Shown: positions 9,101-19,054, counted from the stretch's first letter. The stretch: DNA of 54,944 nt from Cryomorphaceae bacterium (GCA_020832345.1 JAFIEY010000225.1:1-54944), one strand, 5' to 3'. A program made the numbers and translations. Notes: generated by a model not told the origin, from the letters alone.

Positions 9101-11941
9101 CGTTGTTCTATCCGCAGTTCCGGAAGCCGAATAGCTCAAAGTATTGCCATTTCCGTTAAGGGTAATGGTATTTGTCGCAGATGCACCGTTTACTTCCTGG
9201 AACTCAATCTGCTCATTATAAGGCCCTGATCCCGGTGCTACATTAGCTACCACTGCGCCACAAACGCCAAAATCATTTAATGCCTCGGCAAATTCTTCAA
9301 AACTTGTAAAATTGGTGGCAGAAGGTGCGGAAAGTTGGTTGATGGTAAATGTCCCGGACAGCCCTGCGCGATATCCCATTAAATCCATGGAATTATTGGT
9401 TATATCTAAATCAACACCCGGATAAATACTGTCAATCGTGGCTTCAATATCGTACATTCCAGTGCCGGAAACCGTAAAGGTGCCCAAGTTTATGTCGATC
9501 ATATTGCCCGGATAAAAAGAATCCGTTACCACTACTGGTGTTTGTGCCACATTATTTATTGACCAAATAACGCGAATGGTTTCTACTGTATCAGAGGCGA
9601 GGTTGTTGACCCGAATTATTACATCTTCTGTACCCGGACATCCGGCGGAAGGACTTTGATAGCTCATGATGGCCATGTCGGCTCCTTGTGGGGGTTCAAA
9701 CTGATAGGCGCCGGGATCCGGTGATGAAGGCCGCGGTGTGCCATCAAAATCCTCATCCACATACGTCAATACATTATCGCCAATAAACTTAATGGCCGAG
9801 TTCTGCGGACGCAGTGAGTCAATGGACAATCCAACAAAAAATGGATCTACGTGAACAGCATTTTGATCAAAGGCGCCACTATTTACAGACTGCCAGTCCG
9901 ACAAATCACTTTGGTTGCTGCCGGAGTATCCTATGTGAACATTAGAACTCGACAAATCAGGGAAATAATAGGCATTTCCTTCAATATCTATATTTGCGCT
10001 GGCATTGTTTAAATATACACCATGGATTTGCCCTGTGCCAGGACGATCAACATAAATAAGATTGTTTTTAAACTCGAGATCATTACCCGTACTGGTGTGA
10101 TAAAACACCTGAGTTAGGTTGGTTGCTGATGTGGAAAAATCAAGGGCAAAGGTATTGTGGTAAACATACCAATTACTGCTATTAAAGTTGTAGATACCAT
10201 AAAAACCACCCTGATTATCCATGTTATAAATGAGGTTGTTGGCAATAATGTTTGGCGCATTGGCCGAACCGTTTGCCGAACTCATATAAATCACATAATT
10301 TGTACTTGTATTAGTGGAACCTCCTGTTCCGGTATGAAAATCCCGAATTTTATTACCCATAATTCTTGCATTGGTCAATCCGGTGAAAAACTGAAAGGCA
10401 CGGTGGAAGGTATGATCTGCACGGTTTTCACGGTGGATATCATTACCCGATAATACCAAGCTATCCTGTGCACGTACATAAAATCCATAATACCTCCAAT
10501 CTGCCAGTTCGTTATTGATAAAGGTATTTCCGACTTCCATATCTGCCGCACTTGCTCCATTTATAGTCACTGCGTAATAACCACCTTCAATTAGGTTGTT
10601 TTCAAAATGGTTGTAACTTCCCGAAGGCCCGGCAATGGTGGGTGATGTTGGACTATTTGACATCACAATATTGGAAAAAAGTGATGAAGTTGAGGTCGTA
10701 CTACTCAAAAACTCGCAGTTTGTGAAGGTATTGTGGTCGGCATTATTGGTAAGGTGTAAAGTCCATCCGTAAGTAGCGCCTGTAGCTTCAATTTTCAGGT
10801 TATCTATGGTAATCCAATCTGTGCCGTCAAATGTAAGCGTGGCTCGGTCATTAATCCCTCCACTATGTGCAAGTGTATTGCCATTTCCATTTATGGTAAT
10901 GGTATTTATTGCACTTACATTGCTGACTTCGGGTGCAATAACATGCTCGTTATACGGCCCCGTGCCAGTAACCACGTTTACGGTAACGGGGCCACCAACA
11001 CCGCCACATTCCAGTGCATCAAAGAAATCCTGAAACGATTGAAAATTGGTTCCACCTGCCGGAGCATTTTGATTGATGGTATAGGTTCCACTTAAGGGAG
11101 CGCCCACGGCATTTACTTGAATTGGCAAGCTGGTATCAGAGCCGTTCCCACAAAATACGATGGCACGGTAAAAAGTTGTATCATTAATGGAAACAGTTGT
11201 AGAAGCAGTTGTGTCCCCGGGAAGATTCATCCAGGTTGTACCGTCCAGAGAAACCTGCCATTGGTAAGTTTGCCCCAGACCAAAGGTCGCACTGTCTAAT
11301 GACAAATCTGTAGTGTTCCCAATACACACTTCCGTTTCAGAAGCAGCAGTAAAACCAGCGATTGGGGGATCTGTACATGGACCGGAAAAAATATAGGTTA
11401 CACTGCCCAAAAACTGTCTCGGGTGAAACGTTGGTGAAGGGGCTCCTCCTCCGTATCCGTAATTGGTTCCTGTTTTTATGGTTATGGTCGCATCGGAAAA
11501 TTGATCGGGTGTACCTGCATGCGTTTGATATCGCATACCTCCACCAATAAAGAATCCAACATCCGTATTAGCAGGGATTGTCAAACTGTAATTTCCCGGG
11601 ATGGGGACTGGCGTTGTATTATTTCCCGTGACCGCTTGACCCGTAACCAACTGAACCCATCCATTAGCAGCGGTTATGTTGGGGGCGACACCTGTTGCAT
11701 GCTGAACTCCACCGATTCGATACCAAATATCCGCAGACTGAACTCCGGTATTAAAGGTATTGGCGATTTCTGTAACAATAATCGATGCAGAAGTGGAGAG
11801 CTCAAATGTTACACCTGATTGGCCATTATTAGCCGTAAGGGGTGGAGAAGTCGTTACGGTGAATTGTGCGTTTGAAGCAAACAATCCCAACACAACCAAC
11901 ACTATAGTTGTCAAAATTTTTGTAGTTTTCACTTTCATCAT
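6131..11941 (-). CDS. Giant secreted beta-helix protein with type A T9SS sorting domain
   Basis: A 1936-aa extracellular or surface protein exported by Sec and then the type IX system. Order: signal peptide (1-26); N-terminal beta-sandwich (about 27-188); Ig-like segment (about 189-280); right-handed beta-helix module 1 (about 285-750, with repeated N-asparagine turns such as NNADHNTFTNCEF); CARDB-like linker; beta-helix module 2 (about 865-1325); FN3-like domain (about 1327-1420); further CARDB- and Ig-like domains; a PKD-like domain near 1790-1850; and a C-terminal sorting domain (last about 78 aa, starting VFPNPNQGVF and ending RRVVIGK). Beta-helix folds are common in polysaccharide-binding or cleaving proteins and adhesins, but no catalytic site is evident. 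Modules 1 and 2 are clear internal duplicates. Related to the next minus-strand gene. Confidence 0.85.
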   Translation of the reverse strand: MMKVKTTKILTTIVLVVLGLFASNAQFTVTTSPPLTANNGQSGVTFELSTSASIIVTEIANTFNTGVQSADIWYRIGGVQHATGVAPNITAANGWVQLVTGQAVTGNNTTPVPIPGNYSLTIPANTDVGFFIGGGMRYQTHAGTPDQFSDATITIKTGTNYGYGGGAPSPTFHPRQFLGSVTYIFSGPCTDPPIAGFTAASETEVCIGNTTDLSLDSATFGLGQTYQWQVSLDGTTWMNLPGDTTASTTVSINDTTFYRAIVFCGNGSDTSLPIQVNAVGAPLSGTYTINQNAPAGGTNFQSFQDFFDALECGGVGGPVTVNVVTGTGPYNEHVIAPEVSNVSAINTITINGNGNTLAHSGGINDRATLTFDGTDWITIDNLKIEATGATYGWTLHLTNNADHNTFTNCEFLSSTTSTSSLFSNIVMSNSPTSPTIAGPSGSYNHFENNLIEGGYYAVTINGASAADMEVGNTFINNELADWRYYGFYVRAQDSLVLSGNDIHRENRADHTFHRAFQFFTGLTNARIMGNKIRDFHTGTGGSTNTSTNYVIYMSSANGSANAPNIIANNLIYNMDNQGGFYGIYNFNSSNWYVYHNTFALDFSTSATNLTQVFYHTSTGNDLEFKNNLIYVDRPGTGQIHGVYLNNASANIDIEGNAYYFPDLSSSNVHIGYSGSNQSDLSDWQSVNSGAFDQNAVHVDPFFVGLSIDSLRPQNSAIKFIGDNVLTYVDEDFDGTPRPSSPDPGAYQFEPPQGADMAIMSYQSPSAGCPGTEDVIIRVNNLASDTVETIRVIWSINNVAQTPVVVTDSFYPGNMIDINLGTFTVSGTGMYDIEATIDSIYPGVDLDITNNSMDLMGYRAGLSGTFTINQLSAPSATNFTSFEEFAEALNDFGVCGAVVANVAPGSGPYNEQIEFQEVNGASATNTITLNGNGNTLSYSASGTADRTTLAINGTDYLTIDSLRVEANGASFGWVMTVSNDANHNTFKNCHFETDDNSTSLNFSNVVMSGSPTSGTLGGDIGNYNTFENNVHIGGYYGITMSGVSSAQRNVGNKVINSTFEDFYFYGMYLRSQDSLVIDGNDISRGGRTTLSTFYGIFLTQGNAGCQVINNRIHDNSTQNTTTTNAAYPLYMSSATATAASPSIFANNLFYNINNGGTIYLLYILGALNDHWKFYHNTVILDQPNASSSSATRLMYFSGAQNNFEVKNNIFYLDRSSAPGYYIHMLNAGASIDYDNNVFHTPDPSAMTFGYHGSDITDFADWQSNGFDPNGLEADPVFVGGTGNDAYRPTVGAVKGVGANVLGDVPTDIEGVARTTTPDPGVFQFDPLPCSGAYDITIDTLFPGGSALSWTSVAPVNEWQVEWDVCGFTPGSGFGNLDSVVTSSSNYQLPNLPMGECVCVFIREKCPSGGYSDWSQPIEICVPIEDDAEMVSIISPEDMQCGDSTMQVIVEIRNNGFNPITSMPITVNLSGDYNQIINFTYTGNLLENEVDTVVVGTFNSYWGGWVSVEAFTSLPGDQLTSNDTLRLDSMVVIPFQPDAEDAFFCPGTDSMYVKGRSFPNLIYNWYDVATGGTPFHIGDSINVPTAGGLTYYLAYSDLKDSLASTATGNVQTGNGGNMFDLDIFTSLSITGFTMYGASIGMTDVAVYYKVGSLQGHENNSGSWTLVETVQNVNLQGAATPVKFNLSTPLFLAAGQEYGIYIQPITGNISYASGNPLGSSLGSNADLEILTGVTKAGLFGSTLSPRSWKGLVHYGSESCSDIRTPVSPTPASDSIVASFDFDEVSHTVNFYNTSHNADSVNWFIDTLTFNTDTVSYQFPRTDSFEVCLVAYGLCGNDTTCQWVWAENVSVNTHGLAASLKVFPNPNQGVFTLTFEQNTVDDVTIQLLDLSGKVVWMEHKKTFSGTYSKTFDRGDLASGAYMLRINNRDGIITRRVVIGK

Positions 11942-12024
11942 TGTAAATTTTTAGTTAAACGGATTCACCTCATTCTGTGTTAAACTCGGTGTTTTGAGCC
12001 GTAAAGTTACAACAATTTAGTTTA

Positions 12025-12032
12025 CAAAGTTA
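12025..12032 (-). promoter_or_regulatory. Candidate -7 box TAACTTTG for the 1936-aa gene
   Basis: Minus-strand TAACTTTG fits TAnnTTTG, with TTA 18 bp upstream as a weak -33. It lies 84-91 bp before the ATG at 11941. A second, weaker box (TAACTTTA) lies about 23 bp closer to the gene. Confidence 0.4.
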
Positions 12033-12154
12033 TCTTTTTGCTTTTTTAACTAATATAAAATGAGACTAAAATATAGAATTTGATGAAAAATGGTTTTTAA
12101 AATATTACAATACTGATAATTGAGTACGGGAAATTACTTTAAATAACAGGATGT

Positions 12155-12201
12155 TAAATAAAAAATAAAAAGACCCATACGTTAAAATAACGTATGGGTC
12201 T
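12155..12201 (-). terminator. Strong hairpin terminator after the 1628-aa secreted protein
   Basis: Perfect 14-bp stem AGACCCATACGTTA (12171-12184) with its complement (12188-12201) around AAA, followed on the minus strand by TTTTTATTTTTTATTT. It lies about 220 bp past the stop of the minus-strand gene at 12422. The rest of the 480-bp gap 11942-12421 holds the candidate promoter above and a perfect 20-bp palindrome, ACCCCGAAAGCTTTCGGGGT, at 12271-12290; I see no gene in it. Confidence 0.8.
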
Positions 12202-12421
12202 AAAAAAATAAATTAACGCAAAGCTCTTATATCCAAGTCTTTGATAAAACGTCAGAGACGAAGCTTTTTTACCCCGAAAGCTTTCGGGGTTGAATCCAAG
12301 GCGCTTATAGAAATAAGTAACTGATTCAAAAACTTAAAGTAACGAAGAACCGAGTGTAGCGGCCTCATGAACACCTATAAAATAAACAAGCAATTAATAA
12401 TATGACGTTTTCTTGCAAAAA

Positions 12422-15400
12422 CTATTTATTAATGACAATGCGTTTGGTGACAGTCCCCCGCTCATTGCGCAATCGCAACATATAGGAACCAGAGGCCAAG
12501 CGGCCATTGTCAAAATCCTTGCTGAAACTTCCGCTAAAGCCGCGATACACTTCTGTATAAACTGCCTTCCCGCTAAGATCTAACAATTCAATCTTGACAT
12601 CACTGACAAACTCTTGGTTAAAGCGCAAACTAAAGCGGCCATCATTGGGGTTCGGGAAAACCTCCAAGGATGTAAATGCAAAGGTTTCGACGCCTATTCC
12701 AAATACATTAATGGTTTCACAAGAATTATCAGAAGAGCAGAAATTACTTGCTGTTAAACATATTTGGTAATTACCAGCTTGTGGGAAAGTGAAATAAGCC
12801 GTATCACCAGTAGCCGTGCCAAGTCCACCAAAGTCCCAGGTAGCATTTGTGCCAGCAGGAGTTGAAGTATTTATTACTTCAATCTCAAGATTTGGTAAAA
12901 TGTTGTAAATATAAGATGCTACCGGAACAGAATCAGCAGTGAGGTTGGCTTGTGTTCTGTTTGGGCTACATGCTACTCCACCGAGAATTTCAATGGTATA
13001 GTCCTCCGTTTCACCCCATGTGAAAGTTCCACAAGGATTCACACCTGCAGGGGAACCAGTCTCAACATTCACTACACGCATGGTTGTTGTAAGACCGGGT
13101 GTAGCACTCATTGGTATGGTGATATTTGCCGTTTGTGGACCATAGAAATGAGGGCCAAAGACAGCAACCTCTTCACCTGGATCGGCGAAACTACCATTTC
13201 CATTATAATCGATATAGACCTTTGTCGAATTATTAAACTGCCCACCCGAGCAGTTCTGAACATCAACAGATATTTGGTAAGTACCGCCCAAGTTTACTGC
13301 TGTTGAGAAAGCTGTATTGTCGGTGTAAGTTTGTCCGCAACCGGTTGGAGAAGTCACGTTTATGCTACCAAAGGTCACGTTTTCAATGTAACTATAGGTC
13401 GTTGCCGTGGCATTGGAAGCACAATAATTTCGATTTCCGGCTGCATTTGGAACAGAATCATATCCTAACCACAAGTTGGGAAGCATGCTTGCGGCCACCG
13501 TAATGGTGTCGCTATTACTCAGCAATGTGCCCCCTGTAGCTGCATTATACCAACCGTAAGTAACAAGCTGGGGTAAATAAACACCAAAAAGAGTAACTGA
13601 ATCATCACCAGCGCAGAACGGCAGATTTTCAATACGTGGTTCGGCAGGAATAATGCGCACATCTTGAACAAATGTACTGTCATTGGTGCTGTCCTCATCG
13701 TTAGGTAATTGCACATAAGCCATCAAATCAATGATACCACCGTCTTCAAGATCAACTTGCCCTACAGTAAAGACATCTGTTTGCCCCATGGTCAAGTTTC
13801 CTGTATATGTGGCAGTGAGCGTTTGGGTAATGGCTCCGGTTATTTCTACGGTTACGGGAACCGAGGTAATTGGGAAATAAGCATTATTGCGTATTTCAAC
13901 CTGAACATCCATATTGTCATCGCCACAGTCACGATCGTTGGGCTCCACAAATCCAAGTAAGGCTGCATCATGAGCCTTGGGCGTACAAATGGTTACGGGG
14001 CCGGTCCAAATGCTTGTGTCGGAGCCACAAATTTCGGCTACGAAGAAATCATAACAGGTGTTGGACTGTAAACCGGTTACCTCAAAAAAGTTATTAGTAG
14101 TGGCCCCCACCTGCGTACCCGCAGCAGAACCCGGTAAAAAACCAACAGGTCCCCACTCTATTACCCAGTTATTTTCAAACGAATCCCAGGTAAAGAACCC
14201 TGAGCTAGAGGTAACACTATCATTGCCAAACCCAAATGGACCTGCACAGGGTTGGGGCACAAACTCAATCGCACCTAAATCCGGTGTGGTGGTTCTGGTG
14301 ACACCAAAATAATCGGTAGGAACAATGGCCAAAAGGTTGTCTCCTTGTCCACTATACGCCGGACTACCTGGGGCATAATCAAAGTTGGCCGGATCCACAA
14401 ACATCGGTGGAGCATCTTGGCTATTGGCATCGTAAGCTGTTGCCGCCTGCCAGGCGGCAAAAGTTGCGTAATCCGTGGTTCCTGAACGCCCAACATTGCC
14501 ATTTGGCACATGAATCCCATTATAATCAATGGTAATTGGATTGTTTGCTGTTATTAAATAATATCCATAAACATTACCACCCCGATCTGCTGAAATGATG
14601 TTGTTTTTAAAACTTGAGTTGGCTGTAGAACCCGAAGAATACACGGCATAAGTGGTAGGTGATGCGGCATTTGCATCATCCATCACAATGTGGTTGTGGT
14701 AATAGTTCCAGTAGTCATTGGCAAATGCGTAAATCCCATAAGCATTTCCATCACCATTAATATCGGAAATGATATTATTGGCAAAAAGGTTTTCATTTCC
14801 CGCTGTACCTGAAGAACCTGAAAAATATGTTGCATACTGAGCGGAAGTTACATTATCACAATTTTCACAAGAATTATAAATTCGGTTGCCAACAATTTCT
14901 GTATTGGTAAATGTATTGGTAAAAAACAAACCATAATAAGTGATAAAACCAGAAAAATAACGATCGCCACGGGTGAAGGTATTGCCTTTTAAATGAAGAC
15001 CATCCTGTGAAGCAAGATAACCTCCATAAAACCGATAATTGGTAAAGGTATTACCGATGATGTGATTATCTTCTCCCGGGTTTGCAGGGTTTTGCCCCAA
15101 TACACATAACCCATAATAACCACCTATGACCATATTATTCTCGATGGTATTATGTGACGGCGGATTGGCGCTTTGTGTGGTTGAACTTGTAGCTGAACCA
15201 CCCAGAACAATTCCGGCGTAATTGGTAAGCGTTTGGGTTGTATCCACCTCTATCGTCGAATTTTTTAAAGTGTTGTTATTTGCACCTTGCGCCATCCAAA
15301 TACCCCATCCAAACTCGCCGGTTCCTCCGCCTTCGGCAATAATATTAAGGCTATCTATGGTGAGATATGAGGTGCCTAACATGGCAATCGTATAGCGCTC

Positions 15401-17308
15401 ATCGTTTTCGGTTGATAGATAGGTCAAGGTATTTCCATTACCGTTTATAGTAATTGTGTTTGTAGCAGAAGTTCCAAAGATTTCTTCAAATACAATTTGT
15501 TCATTGTAGGGTCCAGTGCCGGGCACAACATTGGCGATTACGACACTATCAACACCTCCGCAATTAAGGGCAAATACAAAATCTTCAAAACTGGGGAAGT
15601 TGGTCGCTGAAGGCGCTGCCAATTGGTTAATGGTATAAACGCCGCGAAGCGGATCCCCACTGATGGTAATTTTAATGGGATCTGAGATTGTAGTTTGACT
15701 GTTACATGTTGATTGCAACCTGTAAAACATATCTACGCCACTAGAAGCAGAATACGTTGGATTCGTTGCACCGGGAATATTTGTCCAAGTGAGGGAATCC
15801 GCAGATTCTTGCCATTGGTAAGACTGTAAAATACCCATGTTCATATTGGGTGCAGAAATATTTACGGGGACACCCGGACAAACGGTTTGATTGGTAGCCA
15901 TAAGTGAACCAATAAATACCGGCGCGGTACACGTATCGGCGATAATGTTTATGGTGTAATCTTCCGTTTCGCCCCAAGTGTATGTTCCACAAGGCGTAAC
16001 ACTTGCTGCAACTCCAGTTTCAACGGTCACAACACGCATGAGTGTAGGGCCGGGAACAATGTTGGTGGTTGGAACAGTAAAAGTACCCGTGACTACACCA
16101 TATTGATGCGGACTTTCTACCAAAACCTCTTCACCGGGATCGAGAAAGCTACCGTTTTGGTTAAAGTCAATCCAAACTTTTGTTGAATGGGTGAAATTCC
16201 CCCCGCTACAACCTTGAACATCAATGGTCATTGGGTAACTTACCGATGCAATTAAATTCGTGCTGATACTGGTGTAATCCGTGTATTGTTGTCCACAACC
16301 GGTTGGAGACATATTGCTAATACTGGCCAGATTGACCTCTTGGATATAGCCATAAGTTGTAGAAGTTGCGGTAGAAGGACAATAACATGCTATAAACGAT
16401 TTTACAAATACGAACTTGGGACTGGAAGTGGCCGAGTTATTTGAGCAGGTTACAATGCAACGGAAATGTGTGGGCACAGCAATGGTGGTACTTAACCCCG
16501 GAAGAGTATCATTTACGCGATTGGTCCAGGTTACCCCGTCAAAGGATTCTTGCCATTGCCATGATTGACCTGTACCAGCTGTCCCTCCGGCGAGTGACAG
16601 ATTTACCATTTGTGCAGGACACACACTGTCTGGCCCAGCAGTGGATCCCGCAACGGGAGGAGACGTACATGGCCCGGAAATAATGGTAAATTGTGCGTCT
16701 GGACGGTTTGTTGGATTTAGGTTTGAAGTTGCAGTATTAGAACAAATTCCAGCGGCATCCATCCTGTAGGTCCGAGATGTTCCAGTTGGTAATCCTGTAG
16801 TCCACTGAACCGATGCATTCCCATCACTAATAAAACCCGTATTCTGGGTACATATTTCTACTATTAAATTTGACGACCCATCCCACATAAAAGGTGTGCT
16901 AAGGGTGTGCGTATTCCAACCCGTTGAGGTAGGTGTATAGGTCGCCGCTGGTAATACAGTTGTCATCCCCCCTTCCCACGCTGCGGATAAATCATTCGTG
17001 GTGGAATTTTTCATCTTTATCTCAAAATCATTGAGGGCGGGTACTGCATTTAGTGCAGTAATGTTAAACGAAATGGAGGTTATCGAACCTGCTGAGGCAC
17101 CTGCAGCGGTAAGTTCAGTAGCTCGATAAATTAACTGAACTCGGTTACCCCAATACCAATTACCATAAGGTGTTGGGTAGGTCGTCCCAGTATTGGATGT
17201 GGTTCCGCTACCAACCGTAATGGTCGTCTGGGCTGAAAGTGCCCCAAAGGAAAATAACAACCCCAATAGGATGATCATTCCTTTACTTCGGTGTAAAAAA
17301 TTTTTCAT
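12422..17308 (-). CDS. Giant secreted beta-helix/GEVED protein with type A T9SS sorting domain
   Basis: A 1628-aa exported protein and a mosaic relative of its neighbour. Order: signal peptide (1-26, ending LSAQ); N-terminal sandwich (27-210); Ig-like segment; GEVED domain 1 (about 307-459, with FNQNGSFLDPGEEV and the diagnostic WGETEDYTI); Ig-like segment; beta-helix module opening GVYTINQLAAPSATNF (about 556-1010); FN3-like domain (about 1018-1110); CARDB-like domain; GEVED domain 2 (about 1290-1447, again WGETEDYTI); PKD-like domain (about 1450-1540); and the C-terminal sorting domain (about 1549-1628, VFPNPNDGRF to RIVINK). GEVED domains are typical of secreted Bacteroidota multidomain proteins. 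No enzyme active site is recognisable; adhesion or glycan binding is inferred. Confidence 0.85.
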   Translation of the reverse strand: MKNFLHRSKGMIILLGLLFSFGALSAQTTITVGSGTTSNTGTTYPTPYGNWYWGNRVQLIYRATELTAAGASAGSITSISFNITALNAVPALNDFEIKMKNSTTNDLSAAWEGGMTTVLPAATYTPTSTGWNTHTLSTPFMWDGSSNLIVEICTQNTGFISDGNASVQWTTGLPTGTSRTYRMDAAGICSNTATSNLNPTNRPDAQFTIISGPCTSPPVAGSTAGPDSVCPAQMVNLSLAGGTAGTGQSWQWQESFDGVTWTNRVNDTLPGLSTTIAVPTHFRCIVTCSNNSATSSPKFVFVKSFIACYCPSTATSTTYGYIQEVNLASISNMSPTGCGQQYTDYTSISTNLIASVSYPMTIDVQGCSGGNFTHSTKVWIDFNQNGSFLDPGEEVLVESPHQYGVVTGTFTVPTTNIVPGPTLMRVVTVETGVAASVTPCGTYTWGETEDYTINIIADTCTAPVFIGSLMATNQTVCPGVPVNISAPNMNMGILQSYQWQESADSLTWTNIPGATNPTYSASSGVDMFYRLQSTCNSQTTISDPIKITISGDPLRGVYTINQLAAPSATNFPSFEDFVFALNCGGVDSVVIANVVPGTGPYNEQIVFEEIFGTSATNTITINGNGNTLTYLSTENDERYTIAMLGTSYLTIDSLNIIAEGGGTGEFGWGIWMAQGANNNTLKNSTIEVDTTQTLTNYAGIVLGGSATSSTTQSANPPSHNTIENNMVIGGYYGLCVLGQNPANPGEDNHIIGNTFTNYRFYGGYLASQDGLHLKGNTFTRGDRYFSGFITYYGLFFTNTFTNTEIVGNRIYNSCENCDNVTSAQYATYFSGSSGTAGNENLFANNIISDINGDGNAYGIYAFANDYWNYYHNHIVMDDANAASPTTYAVYSSGSTANSSFKNNIISADRGGNVYGYYLITANNPITIDYNGIHVPNGNVGRSGTTDYATFAAWQAATAYDANSQDAPPMFVDPANFDYAPGSPAYSGQGDNLLAIVPTDYFGVTRTTTPDLGAIEFVPQPCAGPFGFGNDSVTSSSGFFTWDSFENNWVIEWGPVGFLPGSAAGTQVGATTNNFFEVTGLQSNTCYDFFVAEICGSDTSIWTGPVTICTPKAHDAALLGFVEPNDRDCGDDNMDVQVEIRNNAYFPITSVPVTVEITGAITQTLTATYTGNLTMGQTDVFTVGQVDLEDGGIIDLMAYVQLPNDEDSTNDSTFVQDVRIIPAEPRIENLPFCAGDDSVTLFGVYLPQLVTYGWYNAATGGTLLSNSDTITVAASMLPNLWLGYDSVPNAAGNRNYCASNATATTYSYIENVTFGSINVTSPTGCGQTYTDNTAFSTAVNLGGTYQISVDVQNCSGGQFNNSTKVYIDYNGNGSFADPGEEVAVFGPHFYGPQTANITIPMSATPGLTTTMRVVNVETGSPAGVNPCGTFTWGETEDYTIEILGGVACSPNRTQANLTADSVPVASYIYNILPNLEIEVINTSTPAGTNATWDFGGLGTATGDTAYFTFPQAGNYQICLTASNFCSSDNSCETINVFGIGVETFAFTSLEVFPNPNDGRFSLRFNQEFVSDVKIELLDLSGKAVYTEVYRGFSGSFSKDFDNGRLASGSYMLRLRNERGTVTKRIVINK

Positions 17309-17379
17309 AGTGTGTTTGATTTAATTTAACAGATTACCTCCAAACAAAGTGCAATATGTTCTTGAGGTTAAACGAAAGT

Positions 17380-17387
17380 CAAATGTA
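17380..17387 (-). promoter_or_regulatory. Candidate -7 box TACATTTG for the 1628-aa gene
   Basis: Exact TAnnTTTG match on the minus strand, 72 bp before the ATG at 17308, in an A+T-rich region. The -33 element is unclear. Confidence 0.45.
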
Positions 17388-17520
17388 GAAACAATTTTCC
17401 TAAAAAAATAATGTTTATAGTGAAATCATTCATTTAAAAATAATATAGAGACATGTATTATCAAGTGTATTTTTAAAAAACTAAACAAGATTAATCTTAC
17501 TTAAAAATTCAAAACTCAAT

Positions 17521-18966
17521 TTAAAGTCGTTTTATCTTTATCGAAAAATAGGCAAAAATTAACGTCATCAATGGACTGAGAAGATTAAAAAAGGCAAAAG
17601 GCAAAAAAGTGAGTGTGCCGACGCCCAATACAGCAGATTGATATGCACCACAGGTATTCCACGGCACCAATACAGAAGTAACCGTTCCTGCATCTTCCAG
17701 TGTTCGACTCAGATTGACCGGCGCTAATTTTCGCGCCTCAAAAGAGTCTTTAAACATCCGCCCGGGAATTACAATAGACAAATATTGATCCGAAGCACTG
17801 ACATTTACCAAAACAGAACTCGACGCCGTTGCCGCAAAAACGGAAAAGTCATTCTCTGATTTCCCAAGCATGGCAAGGGTTAGGATTTGCAAAAAACCAC
17901 AAGCCTCCATTATTCCGCCAAAAAACATGGCCGCAATAATGAGCCAAATGGTAGGCAACATACCTGCCATACCGCCAGTTCCCAATAAATCCGACAAAAC
18001 CTCAGAGGCATTTGCCGGCTCGTAATCCCGTAAAACCAAATCGTAAACCTGCACATAAACAGAATGCCAACCAGACGAAAAATCCAGGGTGTCCGTTTGT
18101 CCAACCAAAAAACAAATCACCCCGCCAACTATACCAACCATAAGGGCCGGAATGGCAGGAATCTTTTTTGCAATAAGAAAGATCACCAAAAGGGGAACTA
18201 GAAAAAACCAGGGAGATATGTGATATAATTGTTGTAATTCGTGTTGCATGGAAGCATCTACAGAGAGCCCCTCAACGCCAAATCCTTGATAAAGAGCAAT
18301 CCCAGTAAAAATAGCTAGAGCAATAACAAAACTCGGTATGGTTGTAATCGACAAATATTTGATGTGACTCACAACGTCTGTTCCGGCTACTGCTGCTGCC
18401 AAATTGGTGGTGTCCGACAAAGGAGAGAGTTTATCTCCAAAATATGCCCCGGAAATAATTGCCCCCGCACTTATCGCTGGGGATATCCCCATGGTATTGC
18501 TCACCGCCATTAATGCAATTCCGACTGTTGCCGTGGTGGACCAACTGCTACCGGTAACCAAGGCCACCACCGCAGCGATAATAGCGCTGGCCGGTAAAAA
18601 AAAACCCGGATGCATAATGTCCATCCCGTAATAAATCATGGCGGGCACAATTCCGCCGGCCATCCAACTTCCTGCAAGTGCGCCGATCAATAATAATATG
18701 ACAATAGCCTGAATCGTGGAAGCTATATTCTTCTCTACCCCGAGCATCATTTTCCCCCACGAAGTCCCGCGGCGCAATCCCAATATGGCCGCAACCATAC
18801 CACTCGCCATTAGGATAATTTGGTTGCCTCCATCCTGAGACTCGTCACCCATTACCCAAACATTTACCGAAAGTGCCAAAAGCAATATCACCAATGGCAA
18901 AAGAGAAATAAAAATTGACTTCCGGGATACATCCATATTAATGGGCATTGTTTTAAAGTTGGCCAA
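17521..18966 (-). CDS. nhaC: NhaC family Na+/H+ antiporter
   Basis: Integral inner-membrane antiporter that exchanges internal Na+ for H+, serving sodium and pH homeostasis, as expected of an organism from a salty habitat. The 481-aa protein has about 11-12 hydrophobic segments and family motifs GSSWSTTATVGIAL (about 140-153) and GAYFGDKLSPLSDTTNLA (about 173-190), plus SDQYLSIVIPGRMF and LVPWNTCGAYQ near the C-terminus. Other organic-acid/H+ antiporters share the fold, so the ion is inferred from the family. It stands alone on the minus strand; repeat copy E lies 88 bp upstream and may supply part of its promoter. Confidence 0.88.
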   Translation of the reverse strand: MANFKTMPINMDVSRKSIFISLLPLVILLLALSVNVWVMGDESQDGGNQIILMASGMVAAILGLRRGTSWGKMMLGVEKNIASTIQAIVILLLIGALAGSWMAGGIVPAMIYYGMDIMHPGFFLPASAIIAAVVALVTGSSWSTTATVGIALMAVSNTMGISPAISAGAIISGAYFGDKLSPLSDTTNLAAAVAGTDVVSHIKYLSITTIPSFVIALAIFTGIALYQGFGVEGLSVDASMQHELQQLYHISPWFFLVPLLVIFLIAKKIPAIPALMVGIVGGVICFLVGQTDTLDFSSGWHSVYVQVYDLVLRDYEPANASEVLSDLLGTGGMAGMLPTIWLIIAAMFFGGIMEACGFLQILTLAMLGKSENDFSVFAATASSSVLVNVSASDQYLSIVIPGRMFKDSFEARKLAPVNLSRTLEDAGTVTSVLVPWNTCGAYQSAVLGVGTLTFLPFAFFNLLSPLMTLIFAYFSIKIKRL

Positions 18967-19054
18967 AATACAACAGCCGCAGAAAATGTTCGGAAAGGCA
19001 ATTGAAATTACTGCTTTTTATTTTTGAGTATGTTAAAGTTACAACTGATTATTT

